This document shows, in pieces, positions 1 through 9,002 of a DNA stretch of 57,282 nucleotides. The position numbers and the translations under genes are program-made. The stretch lies in contig JALFNQ010000091.1 in assembly GCA_022773965.1 (NCBI GenBank), positions 1 through 57,282 on the forward strand, given 5' to 3'. Within the stretch, counting starts at the first letter, position 1. Each line of letters begins with the position of its first letter. The DNA comes from Lachnospiraceae bacterium. Lineage in GTDB: Bacteria > Bacillota > Clostridia > Lachnospirales > Lachnospiraceae. The notes below the pieces were generated by a model that was not told the origin of the DNA, made no database searches, and was given only the letters and a program-made list of their open reading frames with translations.

Positions 1-1191
1 AATGGCTACGCGGATCGCATGGGAGCTCTCCGGTGCAGGAAGAATTCCTTCCACCCGGGCAAACTGCTCCGCAGCCGCAAATACGGAAGTCTGTTCAACT
101 GCACGTGCCTCCATAAGACCTTCATCGTACAACTCTGACAATGTCGAACTCATGCCATGATAGCGCAGACCGCCTGCGTGGTTCGCTGACGGAATAAATC
201 CGCTTCCCAAGGTATACATCTTTGCCAGCGGGCAAACCATTCCGGTGTCGCAGAAATCGTATGCATATTTTCCTCTGGTCAGGCTCGGGCAGCTTGCAGG
301 CTCAACTGCGATAAAGTGATAGTCAGCCTCGCCCCGCAGCTTTTCTCCCATGAACGGGGAGATCAGTCCGCCAAGGTTGGATCCACCACCTGCACAACCA
401 ATGATAATGTCAGGCTTGATGCCGTATTTGTCCATTGCAATCTTTGTCTCCACACCGATGATGGACTGATGCAACAATACCTGATTCAGCACGCTTCCCA
501 ACACATAGCGATATCCTTCTGTATGTGTTGCCACTTCTACGGCCTCAGAAATCGCACAGCCAAGGCTGCCGGTGGTTCCCGGATGATCTGCCAGGATCTT
601 CTTTCCGATCTCAGTTGTCTCGGAAGGAGACGGTGTCACGCTGGCACCGTAGGTGCGCATCACCTCGCGGCGGAAGGGCTTCTGCTCGTAAGAGCATTTT
701 ACCATGAATACTTTGCAGTCCAGATCAAAGTAAGAACATGCCATGGACAGCGCAGTTCCCCACTGACCCGCTCCGGTCTCTGTTGTCACACCCTTTAAGC
801 CCTGCTTCTTTGCATAATATGCCTGTGCGATGGCAGAGTTTAATTTATGGCTGCCGCTGGTATTATTTCCCTCAAATTTGTAGTAAATTTTTGCGGGTGT
901 ACCCAGCTTTTTCTCCAGACAATATGCACGTACCAGTGGAGCCGGACGGTACATTTTGTAAAAGTCCTGGATCTCCTCGGGGATCGGAATATGGCGGTCA
1001 TCGTTGTTCAGCTCCTGCTTCACCAATTCCTCGCAGAATACTGCGCCCAGCTGCTCTGCTGTCATGGGCTCGTGAGTTGCCGGATTCAAGAGTGGTGCAG
1101 GCTTGATCTTCATATCCGCACGCACATTATACCAGTCTTTGGGCATCTCACTCTCTTCCAGATAGATCTTGTAGGGGATCTTTTTTTCCAT
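1..1191 (-). CDS. trpB: Tryptophan synthase beta chain, TrpB2 type (partial, 3' end outside window)
   Basis: PLP enzyme that joins indole and L-serine to make tryptophan. The frame is open over 397 codons from ATG at 1191 (GGAG seven bases upstream) to the window edge, so roughly the last 50-60 residues are missing. The PLP lysine is K116 in GSHKLNSA. The glycine-rich phosphate loop CAGGGSNLGG and the signature ETGAGQWG are present. The long N-terminal extension before the catalytic core and the KFEGNNTSGSHK wording mark the TrpB2 subfamily rather than the TrpA-partnered TrpB1. It lies 19 bp downstream of trpS, so both probably share one mRNA. No trpA is visible. TrpB2 enzymes are thought to act as stand-alone indole-salvage synthases; that role here is inferred. 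Confidence 0.93.
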   Translation of the reverse strand, partial: MEKKIPYKIYLEESEMPKDWYNVRADMKIKPAPLLNPATHEPMTAEQLGAVFCEELVKQELNNDDRHIPIPEEIQDFYKMYRPAPLVRAYCLEKKLGTPAKIYYKFEGNNTSGSHKLNSAIAQAYYAKKQGLKGVTTETGAGQWGTALSMACSYFDLDCKVFMVKCSYEQKPFRREVMRTYGASVTPSPSETTEIGKKILADHPGTTGSLGCAISEAVEVATHTEGYRYVLGSVLNQVLLHQSIIGVETKIAMDKYGIKPDIIIGCAGGGSNLGGLISPFMGEKLRGEADYHFIAVEPASCPSLTRGKYAYDFCDTGMVCPLAKMYTLGSGFIPSANHAGGLRYHGMSSTLSELYDEGLMEARAVEQTSVFAAAEQFARVEGILPAPESSHAIRVAI

Positions 1192-1210
1192 GGTTATGTC
1201 TCCTTTTTAT

Positions 1211-2299
1211 TTAGTTCGTTCCGTACTTCTCCATCTGCTCCTTGATGAGCGCCGCATCATCAAAATAATTGATCTTCATGGCTGCACGCACCTTTGAAAG
1301 TGTCTCGGCTGCCACCTTTTCTGCCTCCTCAGAGCCCTTCTTCAATATCTCATAAACAGCGGGGATATCCTTCTCCCACTGCGCTCTGCGGGCACGGATC
1401 GGTGCCAGCTCGGACTGCATCACATTGTTTAAGAATTTCTTTACCTTCACATCGCCGAGACCACCGCGCTTATAATGCTCCTCCAGTTCCTCGATACCAG
1501 CATACTCCGGTAAAAACTCTGCAAAATGCTCCGGGCGTGAGAAGGCTTCCAGATAGATAAATACCGGATTTCCCTCCACCTTTCCGGGATCGGACACCTT
1601 CAGATGATTCGGATCGGTGAACATGGACATGATCTTTGTGCGCACTTCTTCCTCAGTGTCGGAAAGATAGATACAGTTGTTCAGTGACTTGCTCATCTTT
1701 GCTTTTCCATCGATACCGGGCAGCCGCATACATGCCTGATTGTCCGGAAGCATGATCTGAGGCATAGTCAAGGTCTCTCCGTACACACTGTTAAACTTGT
1801 GCACGATCTCACGACACTGCTCCAGCATCGGCATCTGATCTTCTCCAACAGGCACTGTAGTTGCCTGGAACGCTGTGATATCTGCTGCCTGGCTGATGGG
1901 ATAGGTGAAAAATCCAACCGGAATGCTGGCCTCAAAATTGCGCATCTGAATCTCTGCCTTTACGGTCGGATTACGCTGTAAACGTGCCACCGTTACCAGA
2001 TTCATATAGTAAAAACTGAGCTCTGTCAGTTCCGGAATCATGGACTGGATAAACAGCGTGGATTTCTCCGGGTCGAGACCGCAGGAAAGATAATCAAGCG
2101 CTACCTCCACAATATTCTGCCGCACCTTTTCCGGATTGTCCGAATTATCTGTCAGTGCCTGCGCATCGGCGATCATAATATAGATCTTGTCAAATTCTCC
2201 GGAATTCTGCAGCTCCACTCTGCGGCGCAGTGAGCCTACATAATGTCCTACATGGAGACGTCCGGTAGGGCGGTCTCCGGTTAAAATAATTTTTGCCAT
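1211..2299 (-). CDS. trpS: Tryptophan--tRNA ligase
   Basis: Cytoplasmic class I aminoacyl-tRNA synthetase that charges tRNA-Trp. The 362-aa length is normal for the family. The HIGH-type motif is near the N terminus (TGDRPTGRLHVGH, residues about 7-19) and the KMSKS loop appears as KAKMSKSLNN near residue 200. The start is supported by GAGG upstream of the ATG. It is followed after 19 bp by the TrpB2 gene, a pairing that would couple tryptophan formation and use. The leader (2300-2418) has no T-box core sequence that I can see, but holds one hairpin of the dispersed repeat family described separately. Confidence 0.97.
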   Translation of the reverse strand: MAKIILTGDRPTGRLHVGHYVGSLRRRVELQNSGEFDKIYIMIADAQALTDNSDNPEKVRQNIVEVALDYLSCGLDPEKSTLFIQSMIPELTELSFYYMNLVTVARLQRNPTVKAEIQMRNFEASIPVGFFTYPISQAADITAFQATTVPVGEDQMPMLEQCREIVHKFNSVYGETLTMPQIMLPDNQACMRLPGIDGKAKMSKSLNNCIYLSDTEEEVRTKIMSMFTDPNHLKVSDPGKVEGNPVFIYLEAFSRPEHFAEFLPEYAGIEELEEHYKRGGLGDVKVKKFLNNVMQSELAPIRARRAQWEKDIPAVYEILKKGSEEAEKVAAETLSKVRAAMKINYFDDAALIKEQMEKYGTN

Positions 2300-2371
2300 T
2301 ATATTTTACCTCTTCCAATTATTTTTCCAAAATCACACAAAATCCCGGTGATTCTAATACATATTTCTATT

Positions 2372-2398
2372 GGAACTGTTCCGTACCTTCACAGTTCC
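2372..2398. repeat. Hairpin module 1 of dispersed repeat family (partial copy E1)
   Basis: The arms GGAACTGT and ACAGTTCC pair perfectly around the 11-base loop TCCGTACCTTC. The copy at 42158-42184 has arms GTAACTAT/ATAGTTAC and loop TCAGTACCTTC, so two stem positions changed in a compensatory way while the loop stayed nearly constant. It lies in the trpS leader, where it could also affect expression. Confidence 0.6.
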
Positions 2399-2418
2399 GA
2401 TGCATAGTTCCATTTTGT

Positions 2419-3099
2419 TTACGTCAATGATCGCTGGTAATCTCCCACCTCGCGGCGCAGCCAGTTGATCCATGCATCAAAGCCCTCTCCGGTCTTTGCA
2501 GATACAAAAATGACCTCTGCCATCGGGTTCAGCCTGTGGATACGCTCAACCACTGCCTCTTTGTCGAAATCGTCAAACACACACAGCGTGTCACATTTAT
2601 TGATAAGCACTACATCACAGATCGTAAACATGAGGGGATATTTTAAAGGCTTATCGTCACCCTCTGGTACAGAAAGGATCATCGCATTTTTCGTGCTTCC
2701 GGTGTCAAACTCTGCCGGGCAGACGAGATTTCCGACATTTTCCAACACGACCAGATCCAGATCACTGGTGCCAAACTCCCGGATACCCTGCCGGGTCATA
2801 TCTGCGTCCAGATGGCACATGCCGCCGGTATGGATCTGTATCGCCCGTGCTCCGGTCTCTGTGATCGCCTTTGCATCTACATCCGAATCAATGTCCGCCT
2901 CCATGATGCCGATCTTCATCTCATCCTTTAAGGCTGCGATCGTACGTTTCAGCGTTGTCGTTTTTCCTGCCCCGGGTGAGGACATCAGATTCAACAGAAA
3001 CGTCTTCTCTTCCCGAAGCTCCTCGCGCAGTCTGTTTGCATCTGCATCATTATCCTCAAAAATGCTCCGCTTTACCTCAATGACTCTAAAATCCGCCAT
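2419..3099 (-). CDS. hypB: Hydrogenase/nickel-insertion GTPase HypB
   Basis: SIMIBI-class GTPase that delivers nickel to [NiFe]-hydrogenase maturation. Length is 226 aa from ATG 3099, which has GGAGATT about ten bases upstream; a longer frame upstream would run into the chemoreceptor gene and is rejected. The Walker A motif is SSPGAGKTTT (residues 40-49) and the G4 motif is NKCD. A Cys-His pair (GMCHLD) fits the metal site in the G domain. The N-terminal CxxCGC nickel motif of E. coli HypB is absent. No hypA, other hyp genes or hydrogenase subunits lie nearby, so this is an orphan copy. A promoter at 3135-3163 and a terminator just upstream separate it from the chemotaxis operon. Confidence 0.93.
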   Translation of the reverse strand: MADFRVIEVKRSIFEDNDADANRLREELREEKTFLLNLMSSPGAGKTTTLKRTIAALKDEMKIGIMEADIDSDVDAKAITETGARAIQIHTGGMCHLDADMTRQGIREFGTSDLDLVVLENVGNLVCPAEFDTGSTKNAMILSVPEGDDKPLKYPLMFTICDVVLINKCDTLCVFDDFDKEAVVERIHRLNPMAEVIFVSAKTGEGFDAWINWLRREVGDYQRSLT

Positions 3100-3134
3100 A
3101 ATGTATGAATCTCCTTTCATAACATACCATTTCG

Positions 3135-3163
3135 ATTTTAACACGCTCCCGCGGTAAAAGCAA
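3135..3163 (-). promoter_or_regulatory. Candidate sigma-70 promoter of hypB
   Basis: On the minus strand, TTGCTT (3158-3163) and TAAAAT (3135-3140) are separated by exactly 17 bases and lie 36 bp before the hypB ATG. The site starts right after the terminator of the upstream operon, as expected for an independent unit. Confidence 0.5.
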
Positions 3164-3164
3164 G

Positions 3165-3196
3165 AAAAACAGGCGCTATGCCATGCGCCTGTTTTT
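3165..3196 (-). terminator. Intrinsic terminator after the GH9-SBP-MCP operon
   Basis: AAAAACAGGCGC (3165-3176) pairs with GCGCCTGTTTTT (3185-3196) around an 8-base loop, and T-runs occur on both strands, so it can work in both directions. It starts a few bases past the MCP stop codon. Confidence 0.8.
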
Positions 3197-3199
3197 TTC

Positions 3200-4924
3200 T
3201 CAAATGACAAAACGTTCCGCTTCCTTGCCCAGGGAGTTTGCCACCTCTTTATTGATATTAAACTTATCTGAAATATCTGAAATCTCATTGTACAGATTTT
3301 CCGTGTTGGATGCTGCATTGTGTATTCCCTCGGAGCTTTCGCGAACAGAAACTGAGATACTGTCTGCATATTGCTGTACACTTTCCGACTGCCTGCTCAA
3401 TTCATCAGACATTGTGTGGAACCTGTGCACGATTCCGTTCACATGATTTGCATCATTATTATACTGCACACCTGCGTCCACAAAATTATCATAGTCCGGC
3501 AGGATCGTTTCCTGAATATAGGAAACCAGCTGATTTGCATGGTTTGTCAGCTCATGTACTGTCTCGATGACAAGATTATTGATCTGCTGGATATTTGTCG
3601 CGCTTTCCCTGCTGGAATCAGACAGATGGCTGATCTCTGTTGCCACCACCGCAAATCCTCTGCCAAACTCCCCTGCTCTGGCTGCTTCGATAGACGCATT
3701 GAGTGCCAGCAGATTCGTCTGATTTGCAATACTTAAAATATCATTGGTCAGCTCCCGGATCTGTTCTACCTGTTTACTCTCCTCCATCGCCTGCTGAAGC
3801 TTTGTAATGATCTCCATTGTCATATTGCTGGTCTCATTTTTATTTCGGATCGCATTTTCCTTTAAGCTGGTTGCAGACTGTTTCATCTGTCCGGTATATG
3901 ACAACAATTCTTCCGCACCGCCAGATAATTCCTGAATACTCGTTCCGATCTCAGACAAAAGTTTCCCAATACCACCAACTGAACCGGACACATCTGACAT
4001 GGATGCTGACAATTCCTCCATCACAGCGGAGATATCTCGTGCATTATCATCAGCCAGATTGACGCCTTCTTCCACTTCATCAACGATCCGGTTCATGTCA
4101 ATGGAGCTCACAGTAATGCGCTTCATCACATTCTGAAGTGTTTCTATGAAAGAATTTACACTATCGCCGATGATCCCGATCTCATCCTTGCCTGCTATGT
4201 TAATTCTGTCTGACAGATTTCCCTTGTCATTGTTGATATCCTGAATCATACGATTCAGCTTTTCACTAATATATTTCATGGGCCTGATGATCGTCCGGAA
4301 GCAGACAACGATTGTCAGTATTGCCATCAGTACTGCGATCAGAATGAAAATAACCGATGACAGTAAAGACATGCGATATGCCTTTGTCTGACTGTCAAGT
4401 GCAGACTCCATTGCCGTCTTTCGCATGTCAATCAGCCGATTGATCTTATAGATCAGATAATCCTCTGCCGGCTTCTCGACCACATTGATCGCCGTGAGCT
4501 GCCCTTCCACATCATCGCTCATACTGCATTCCAGCACGGCATCCAGACCGGTCTGATATTTCTCAAACTTCTTTTTTAACGCACCGAAATATTCCCGCTC
4601 CTTGTCTGTCAGCGTCTGGTTCTCATACAAGTCAAAGTATGACTGCATTTCCTCTATCTGACCTTTGATCGTATCGCTATACTGGGATTTTGTTGTTGCA
4701 TTTTCCGCCTTACAATGGGCATACATATTTTTTCCAATGGATTCCAGCTCTGACTCCATATGAAGAAGAAGTTCGATACTTTCTGAACAATCATCCGATA
4801 TCACATAACTTGTATTTAATAAATTCTTTTGATTGACGATACTAAATCCGCAAGCCAGAACGATCACCAAAGATAATACAATGATCGGTACCAGTACCTT
4901 GATTTTTATACTAATATTTCTCAT
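3200..4924 (-). CDS. Methyl-accepting chemotaxis protein
   Basis: Transmembrane chemoreceptor that signals through CheW/CheA. Length is 574 aa. A first membrane segment (about 7-28) is followed by an extracytoplasmic helical region with 4-helix-bundle character (about 30-185). A second membrane segment (about 188-210) and a HAMP domain (about 210-265) follow, then a long coiled-coil signalling domain. The highly conserved hairpin tip reads [19 protein letters not shown] (around 395-425). The gene starts 22 bp after the solute-binding protein gene and is last in the GH9-SBP-MCP operon, before the terminator at 3165-3196. Inference: it may take its signal from the sugar-loaded lipoprotein encoded next to it, as E. 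coli Tar and Trg do with periplasmic binding proteins. Confidence 0.95.
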   Translation of the reverse strand: MRNISIKIKVLVPIIVLSLVIVLACGFSIVNQKNLLNTSYVISDDCSESIELLLHMESELESIGKNMYAHCKAENATTKSQYSDTIKGQIEEMQSYFDLYENQTLTDKEREYFGALKKKFEKYQTGLDAVLECSMSDDVEGQLTAINVVEKPAEDYLIYKINRLIDMRKTAMESALDSQTKAYRMSLLSSVIFILIAVLMAILTIVVCFRTIIRPMKYISEKLNRMIQDINNDKGNLSDRINIAGKDEIGIIGDSVNSFIETLQNVMKRITVSSIDMNRIVDEVEEGVNLADDNARDISAVMEELSASMSDVSGSVGGIGKLLSEIGTSIQELSGGAEELLSYTGQMKQSATSLKENAIRNKNETSNMTMEIITKLQQAMEESKQVEQIRELTNDILSIANQTNLLALNASIEAARAGEFGRGFAVVATEISHLSDSSRESATNIQQINNLVIETVHELTNHANQLVSYIQETILPDYDNFVDAGVQYNNDANHVNGIVHRFHTMSDELSRQSESVQQYADSISVSVRESSEGIHNAASNTENLYNEISDISDKFNINKEVANSLGKEAERFVI

Positions 4925-4946
4925 TCGTTTTTCCTCTCTTTTGGCA

Positions 4947-6284
4947 TCAATTCGTTAATTCCGGATATCTTTCCGAAGCCAGCCTATAGAAATTATCCAG
5001 CGCAGTATCATAATCTACTTTTCCTTCAAAATACTCATGCATCGCACTCTGGAATTTTTCATTCAGGCCACTGTCGTATGGGCCGACATTACTCATGTCA
5101 ATTTTGGTTGCAGCCTCTGCAAAAAGTGCAATGTGGTTTTGTCCACCGAGGAAATCTGAGCTGTAATCGCTGTTTGCAATCTCATCCATAGCTGTCTGAT
5201 TATTCGTATAATCAAGCGTATCCATCGTGATCTGCTTCATCGTCTGTGCATCACAGGTCAGGCGGTACATCAGATCCTTAATAAAAGGCACATTATCCGT
5301 TCCCTTAGCTGCGCAGATCCACGTTCCTCCCCAGTAATAGGGCTGCGGACCTTCGCACACTGCGTAATCTCCGTATATTCCATTTCCAACCTTTGCCTCC
5401 GCATTACTGTCAGCAAGGGAATTTCCCATCAGCGTAAAATTGATTCCCCATGTGGAATAAAAGAACCCAAACACCTTTCCATCCGGTCCCTGATCCGCAC
5501 TCCATCCCGGAGACCACAAAGAAGTCTGATTGTTATAATTTTTCTCGGTATATGTTTTCGTCTGGTCTACCCAGCGCTTCATACTGTCATCGATCCGTAT
5601 CTTGTTATTTTCCACCCACGGCTGGGACATATTATTGGAAAATGTCCGGAAGGAATCATCATAACCGGACAGCATCTTATATCCGGAATCATACATCTGC
5701 TTTGCCACCTGATCAAAGGAGTCCCAGTTCTTCAGCTTTTCCTGAACCTGGTCAGGATCGTCTGTGCCAAGCACCTGTTTGGCAATGGATCTCCGATAGG
5801 CGAACAGTCCGGGAGTCGCCTGCCAGGACACTCCTTTTAATGCTCCCTCTTCCGTCACGATATCTTTTGTGTACTGATACTGCTGTGACAGATCCTCCTC
5901 CGTGAGACCGATATCTTTGATGACATCCAGCGTCGCATCTGATTTTATATATTTGGATGCATAATCTGCCTCGATCAGGAAAATATCCACCTTGTCATCA
6001 TCGATAACCTGCTCCTGCTCAGCCAGCATTTCATCCAGATTTGTCTGATAAGCAGAATAATCATTCGTGATGACCACAAAGTTCACTTCCACACCATGGC
6101 TCTCAGCAAGGTCTGCGGCATATTGTTCATAGATCCCTTTAAACTCCGTATTCCAGCAATAAATATTTACAACGCCGCCCTCCGTTTTCGCAGCCACATC
6201 CTCCGGCTGTTTCACACCACAGCCCCCCCAAACGATGCTGACCATCAGCGCGATGCACCCCATTCGTCTGAAATATTTTTTCAT
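4947..6284 (-). CDS. Extracellular solute-binding lipoprotein (CUT1-type sugar binding)
   Basis: Lipid-anchored sugar-binding protein, 445 aa. The signal peptide ends in the lipobox VWGGC with the lipidated cysteine at C22. Shared stretches show it is a paralogue of the binding protein at 20322-21809: NIYCWN near the N terminus, DFLGGQN, and YYWGGTW against YNWGGSY. That paralogue belongs to the beta-glucan ABC operon. No permease genes adjoin this copy. It starts 12 bp after the GH9 gene and is followed after 22 bp by a chemoreceptor. Inference: it may hand ligand to a transporter encoded elsewhere, or present gluco-oligosaccharides to the chemoreceptor. Confidence 0.9.
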   Translation of the reverse strand: MKKYFRRMGCIALMVSIVWGGCGVKQPEDVAAKTEGGVVNIYCWNTEFKGIYEQYAADLAESHGVEVNFVVITNDYSAYQTNLDEMLAEQEQVIDDDKVDIFLIEADYASKYIKSDATLDVIKDIGLTEEDLSQQYQYTKDIVTEEGALKGVSWQATPGLFAYRRSIAKQVLGTDDPDQVQEKLKNWDSFDQVAKQMYDSGYKMLSGYDDSFRTFSNNMSQPWVENNKIRIDDSMKRWVDQTKTYTEKNYNNQTSLWSPGWSADQGPDGKVFGFFYSTWGINFTLMGNSLADSNAEAKVGNGIYGDYAVCEGPQPYYWGGTWICAAKGTDNVPFIKDLMYRLTCDAQTMKQITMDTLDYTNNQTAMDEIANSDYSSDFLGGQNHIALFAEAATKIDMSNVGPYDSGLNEKFQSAMHEYFEGKVDYDTALDNFYRLASERYPELTN

Positions 6285-6296
6285 AATTTCCTCCCT

Positions 6297-8612
6297 TTAA
6301 ATCTGAGTCATAAGATAGACAAGCGGTGAATTCCAGTAGATCGTCACCTCATTGCAGGAATAGCTCTGCTCGCTGTCCGTATAGCATTTTGCAGGCGGTT
6401 CATCAGCCAGCACAGCTGCTGCATAAGGATCTCCCAGACCGGAATTGACGCCTCCTACGAGCATTCCCGGCATTGTCTGCCCAAGTGCCTGTGATGGTCT
6501 GTGATGGGTATGCTCCGGACTTAAGGTACCTGCCCCGGTCACAAAACAGCAGCTGACCGCATTCACACCAAACAGATAATCCAGCTGTTTTTCTGCCAGC
6601 TTTTTATATTTTTCAGAAGGAGCAGCTTCATTTGCCAGTAAAAAACGTATGCCATCGTTGGCAATTCCCATATTTGAACCCCACTCATATTCCTCTTCAC
6701 GGTTAATTCCATAGGGATTCTTCTCTGCCACCTCAGCCGCCCGGTCAGCTTCCTCTAAAAGCGCCGTTTTTACTTTATTTACAAACTTACTGTCATTGTT
6801 TTCAAAGGCAGCATTGCTCAAAACCGCCTGTGTGCCATACCCGGAAACGACCACCCATCCGAACTCTCCATAAGAACTCAGCTGTTCAAAAGCAGCTTTT
6901 GTCTCAGACGCATATTCTTTCTTGCCTGTTGCCTTGTACAGCTCGGCTGCTGCCCAGAAATATTCATCCTGACAATTGTCATCCGGATATTCGCCTGTCA
7001 CGATCTCCTCCGGATTTGTAAATCCCAGATCTGATACATGCTCTTTCAAATAGCCAAACGCGTTTTCTGCCGCCTTTTGGCACTGGCCTGCAAATGTCGG
7101 ATCCATGTCTTTATACACGCGCGAAGCCATCGCCATGACCGCCGCGAAATCGCCGGTTGCCGTATTGGAAATAGGCGCTATGACCAGATCATCGGTCTCA
7201 TCCTCAGGCATCACCGTTCCCGGGAACTGCTTACAGGTCACCTTATGATAGACTCCGCCATTGTCGGCATTCTGCATTTTCAAAATCCACTCCAGCTCAT
7301 AACGAACCTCATCCAACAGATCGCTCATGCCATTTCCACTTTCCGGAATACCCATATCGTCCGTGAAAAGCTCCGGTTTTTTCTCATATGCAAGCATCAG
7401 ATCAGCTGCCGCTTTCGCCCCCGGCACAACGTATCTTCCATAATCTCCCGCATCATGCCAGCCTCCGGAAACGTCAATTTTCGTATCCGTCCCGTAAAGA
7501 AGCGCCTCCGTGTCATGGCAGGAAGCATGGGCAAAATCTCCTGCACAGTCCGGCGTCAGTTCCTCTCCGCATCGCTGGAGATAGAACATTTTTACAGCAT
7601 CCGCAAATGTGTCCTCATACACACCATCACTGATCACAAATTCATAGGATTCCTCACCCATTTTACTCACAAGCTTATAGGTTCCCTCTGTTGTGAGCGC
7701 AGTGAAATCAGCGATCGCATTGGTCTCTTTGGATGCCTCATTGCTGATCTTACCGGTAAATTCTCCTTCGTAAACAGTCTCGCCCGTTTTTGCATTGATC
7801 ACCGTAAAAGAGGTGTCATCCGCAGCAAGATCTGCTGACACTGCTATTTTTTCACTGTCTGTGGTATAACCGATCTGATTCACACGAATCCTGGGCAGAT
7901 CCATTCCAGCTGCATCAGCCACCATACCATCCGTATTAACTGCGACAATCGAAATATTGTCCAGCATTACAGAATGTGCCCCAATGTCTGAGCTGGTAAT
8001 TCCGGCTTCTTCAAAGGTATCATGATAGCCCATATTAAAACAAAGTCTGGGGGCAGGATCACTCGGCTCCTCCATCGTAAAACGCTCTGAGACATGCACT
8101 ACATCGGAAGTGACTGCAACTGCATTGCCTGCATAAGCATGATAATCACCACCATTAATCTGAATGCGCCAATCCAGCGACCGGTCCATCGTCGCATGGA
8201 CATCAAAAGAAATCTCGTACTCCACACCCTGCTTCATGGCAAAGCCGTCATAATAGACCTGTACACCGTGTGCGACATTGCCAACGCTTGTGATATCGCA
8301 CTGCAGCTCCTGATCCGTATTTACCGAAAGCGTTACATTTCCTCCGTCTGTGTACGTATTGTATCCGTCCATTCCACCGGAAAAATCGCTGTTCGCGATT
8401 AAATTCACATTTAATTCCGGTTTATCACTTGTGTCCGCTTCCTTCTGGGTCTGTTCTTCTTCCTGCGCCTGCAATTCCTCCGTCATTTCCTGTGCAGGTA
8501 CCTGCGGTTCCTGAGGCTCTTCTGTTACCTGCTTTGCCTCACCACAACCAATCATCGAACATACAACGGATGCGGTAAGTGCCAGTGCTAATAATCGGTT
8601 CTTGTGTCTCAT
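6297..8612 (-). CDS. GH9 family endoglucanase lipoprotein
   Basis: Cell-surface inverting beta-1,4-glucanase. From ATG 8612 (GAGGGAGAGA upstream) it is 771 aa; a 38-codon upstream extension lacks a ribosome site. The signal peptide carries lipobox SMIGC (C23), so the enzyme is probably membrane-anchored. A carbohydrate-binding-like beta-sandwich (about 70-220) comes first, then the N-terminal Ig-like domain typical of GH9 (about 238-320), then the catalytic domain. The catalytic aspartates lie in GGWHDAGDYGRYV (about 385) and the C-terminal NEVTIYWNSPLVY (about 756) holds the acid glutamate. HHRPSQA matches the conserved His-Arg motif. It is first in an operon with a sugar-binding lipoprotein and a chemoreceptor. 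Confidence 0.93.
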   Translation of the reverse strand: MRHKNRLLALALTASVVCSMIGCGEAKQVTEEPQEPQVPAQEMTEELQAQEEEQTQKEADTSDKPELNVNLIANSDFSGGMDGYNTYTDGGNVTLSVNTDQELQCDITSVGNVAHGVQVYYDGFAMKQGVEYEISFDVHATMDRSLDWRIQINGGDYHAYAGNAVAVTSDVVHVSERFTMEEPSDPAPRLCFNMGYHDTFEEAGITSSDIGAHSVMLDNISIVAVNTDGMVADAAGMDLPRIRVNQIGYTTDSEKIAVSADLAADDTSFTVINAKTGETVYEGEFTGKISNEASKETNAIADFTALTTEGTYKLVSKMGEESYEFVISDGVYEDTFADAVKMFYLQRCGEELTPDCAGDFAHASCHDTEALLYGTDTKIDVSGGWHDAGDYGRYVVPGAKAAADLMLAYEKKPELFTDDMGIPESGNGMSDLLDEVRYELEWILKMQNADNGGVYHKVTCKQFPGTVMPEDETDDLVIAPISNTATGDFAAVMAMASRVYKDMDPTFAGQCQKAAENAFGYLKEHVSDLGFTNPEEIVTGEYPDDNCQDEYFWAAAELYKATGKKEYASETKAAFEQLSSYGEFGWVVVSGYGTQAVLSNAAFENNDSKFVNKVKTALLEEADRAAEVAEKNPYGINREEEYEWGSNMGIANDGIRFLLANEAAPSEKYKKLAEKQLDYLFGVNAVSCCFVTGAGTLSPEHTHHRPSQALGQTMPGMLVGGVNSGLGDPYAAAVLADEPPAKCYTDSEQSYSCNEVTIYWNSPLVYLMTQI

Positions 8613-8712
8613 TCTCTCCCTCTTTTCCTCTTTTGATAAAAAAGTATCTATTTTTTCACATATATTGTAGTAAAATACTTTCCGGCAATATATCAGATTG
8701 TTGATATTTGTA

Positions 8713-8880
8713 TTATTTTGACACACTATAACTGTTCACACCCACGTCACGCACTCCGCTGTAAGTCCATGCATCCACAAAATGATTTCCACCCCCATTT
8801 TTTCCAGATTCAATGATAGGTAATTTGAATAAATCCGAAACACATCCATCTTTCTGATCCCTCGAATCACTCAACAACAT
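8713..8880 (-). other. Small unrecognised ORF or gene remnant (55 aa)
   Basis: An open frame from ATG 8880 to TAA encodes 55 residues, including GGGNHFVDAWTYSGVRDVG. It has no clear ribosome site and I do not recognise it. The balanced amino-acid content suggests either a small gene or the surviving 3' end of a larger one. It lies 100 bp upstream of the GH9 start on the same strand. Nothing else is seen in 8613-9002 apart from a terminator. Confidence 0.22.
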
Positions 8881-8926
8881 ATCTTGAACGCTTTTTCATT
8901 GATGGCATTGTTTCATTGTGAGAACA

Positions 8927-8968
8927 GAAAAAACGCACAAACTCAGCGTTTTCGCCTTGCCTGTGCGT
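8927..8968 (-). terminator. Intrinsic terminator of the Rpn-family gene
   Basis: On the minus strand, ACGCACA (8962-8968) pairs with TGTGCGT (8933-8939), followed by a run of six T. It lies 35 bp past the stop codon of the nuclease gene. Confidence 0.65.
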
Positions 8969-9002
8969 ACTACTATAAACCAATTTCTTTAAATAGCTTT
9001 TT

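Noticed and set aside
2300-2418. T-box leader for trpS
   Set aside because: The conserved GGTGGNACCGCG core is absent. The hairpin present belongs to the dispersed repeat family.
3100-3381. N-terminal extension of HypB by 94 codons
   Set aside because: It overlaps the chemoreceptor gene and a terminator, has no ribosome site, and does not resemble HypB. The ATG at 3099 has a good GGAG.
7038-7838. 266-codon frame on the plus strand
   Set aside because: It lies antisense within the GH9 catalytic domain and has a His/Arg/Ile-rich, shadow-like composition.
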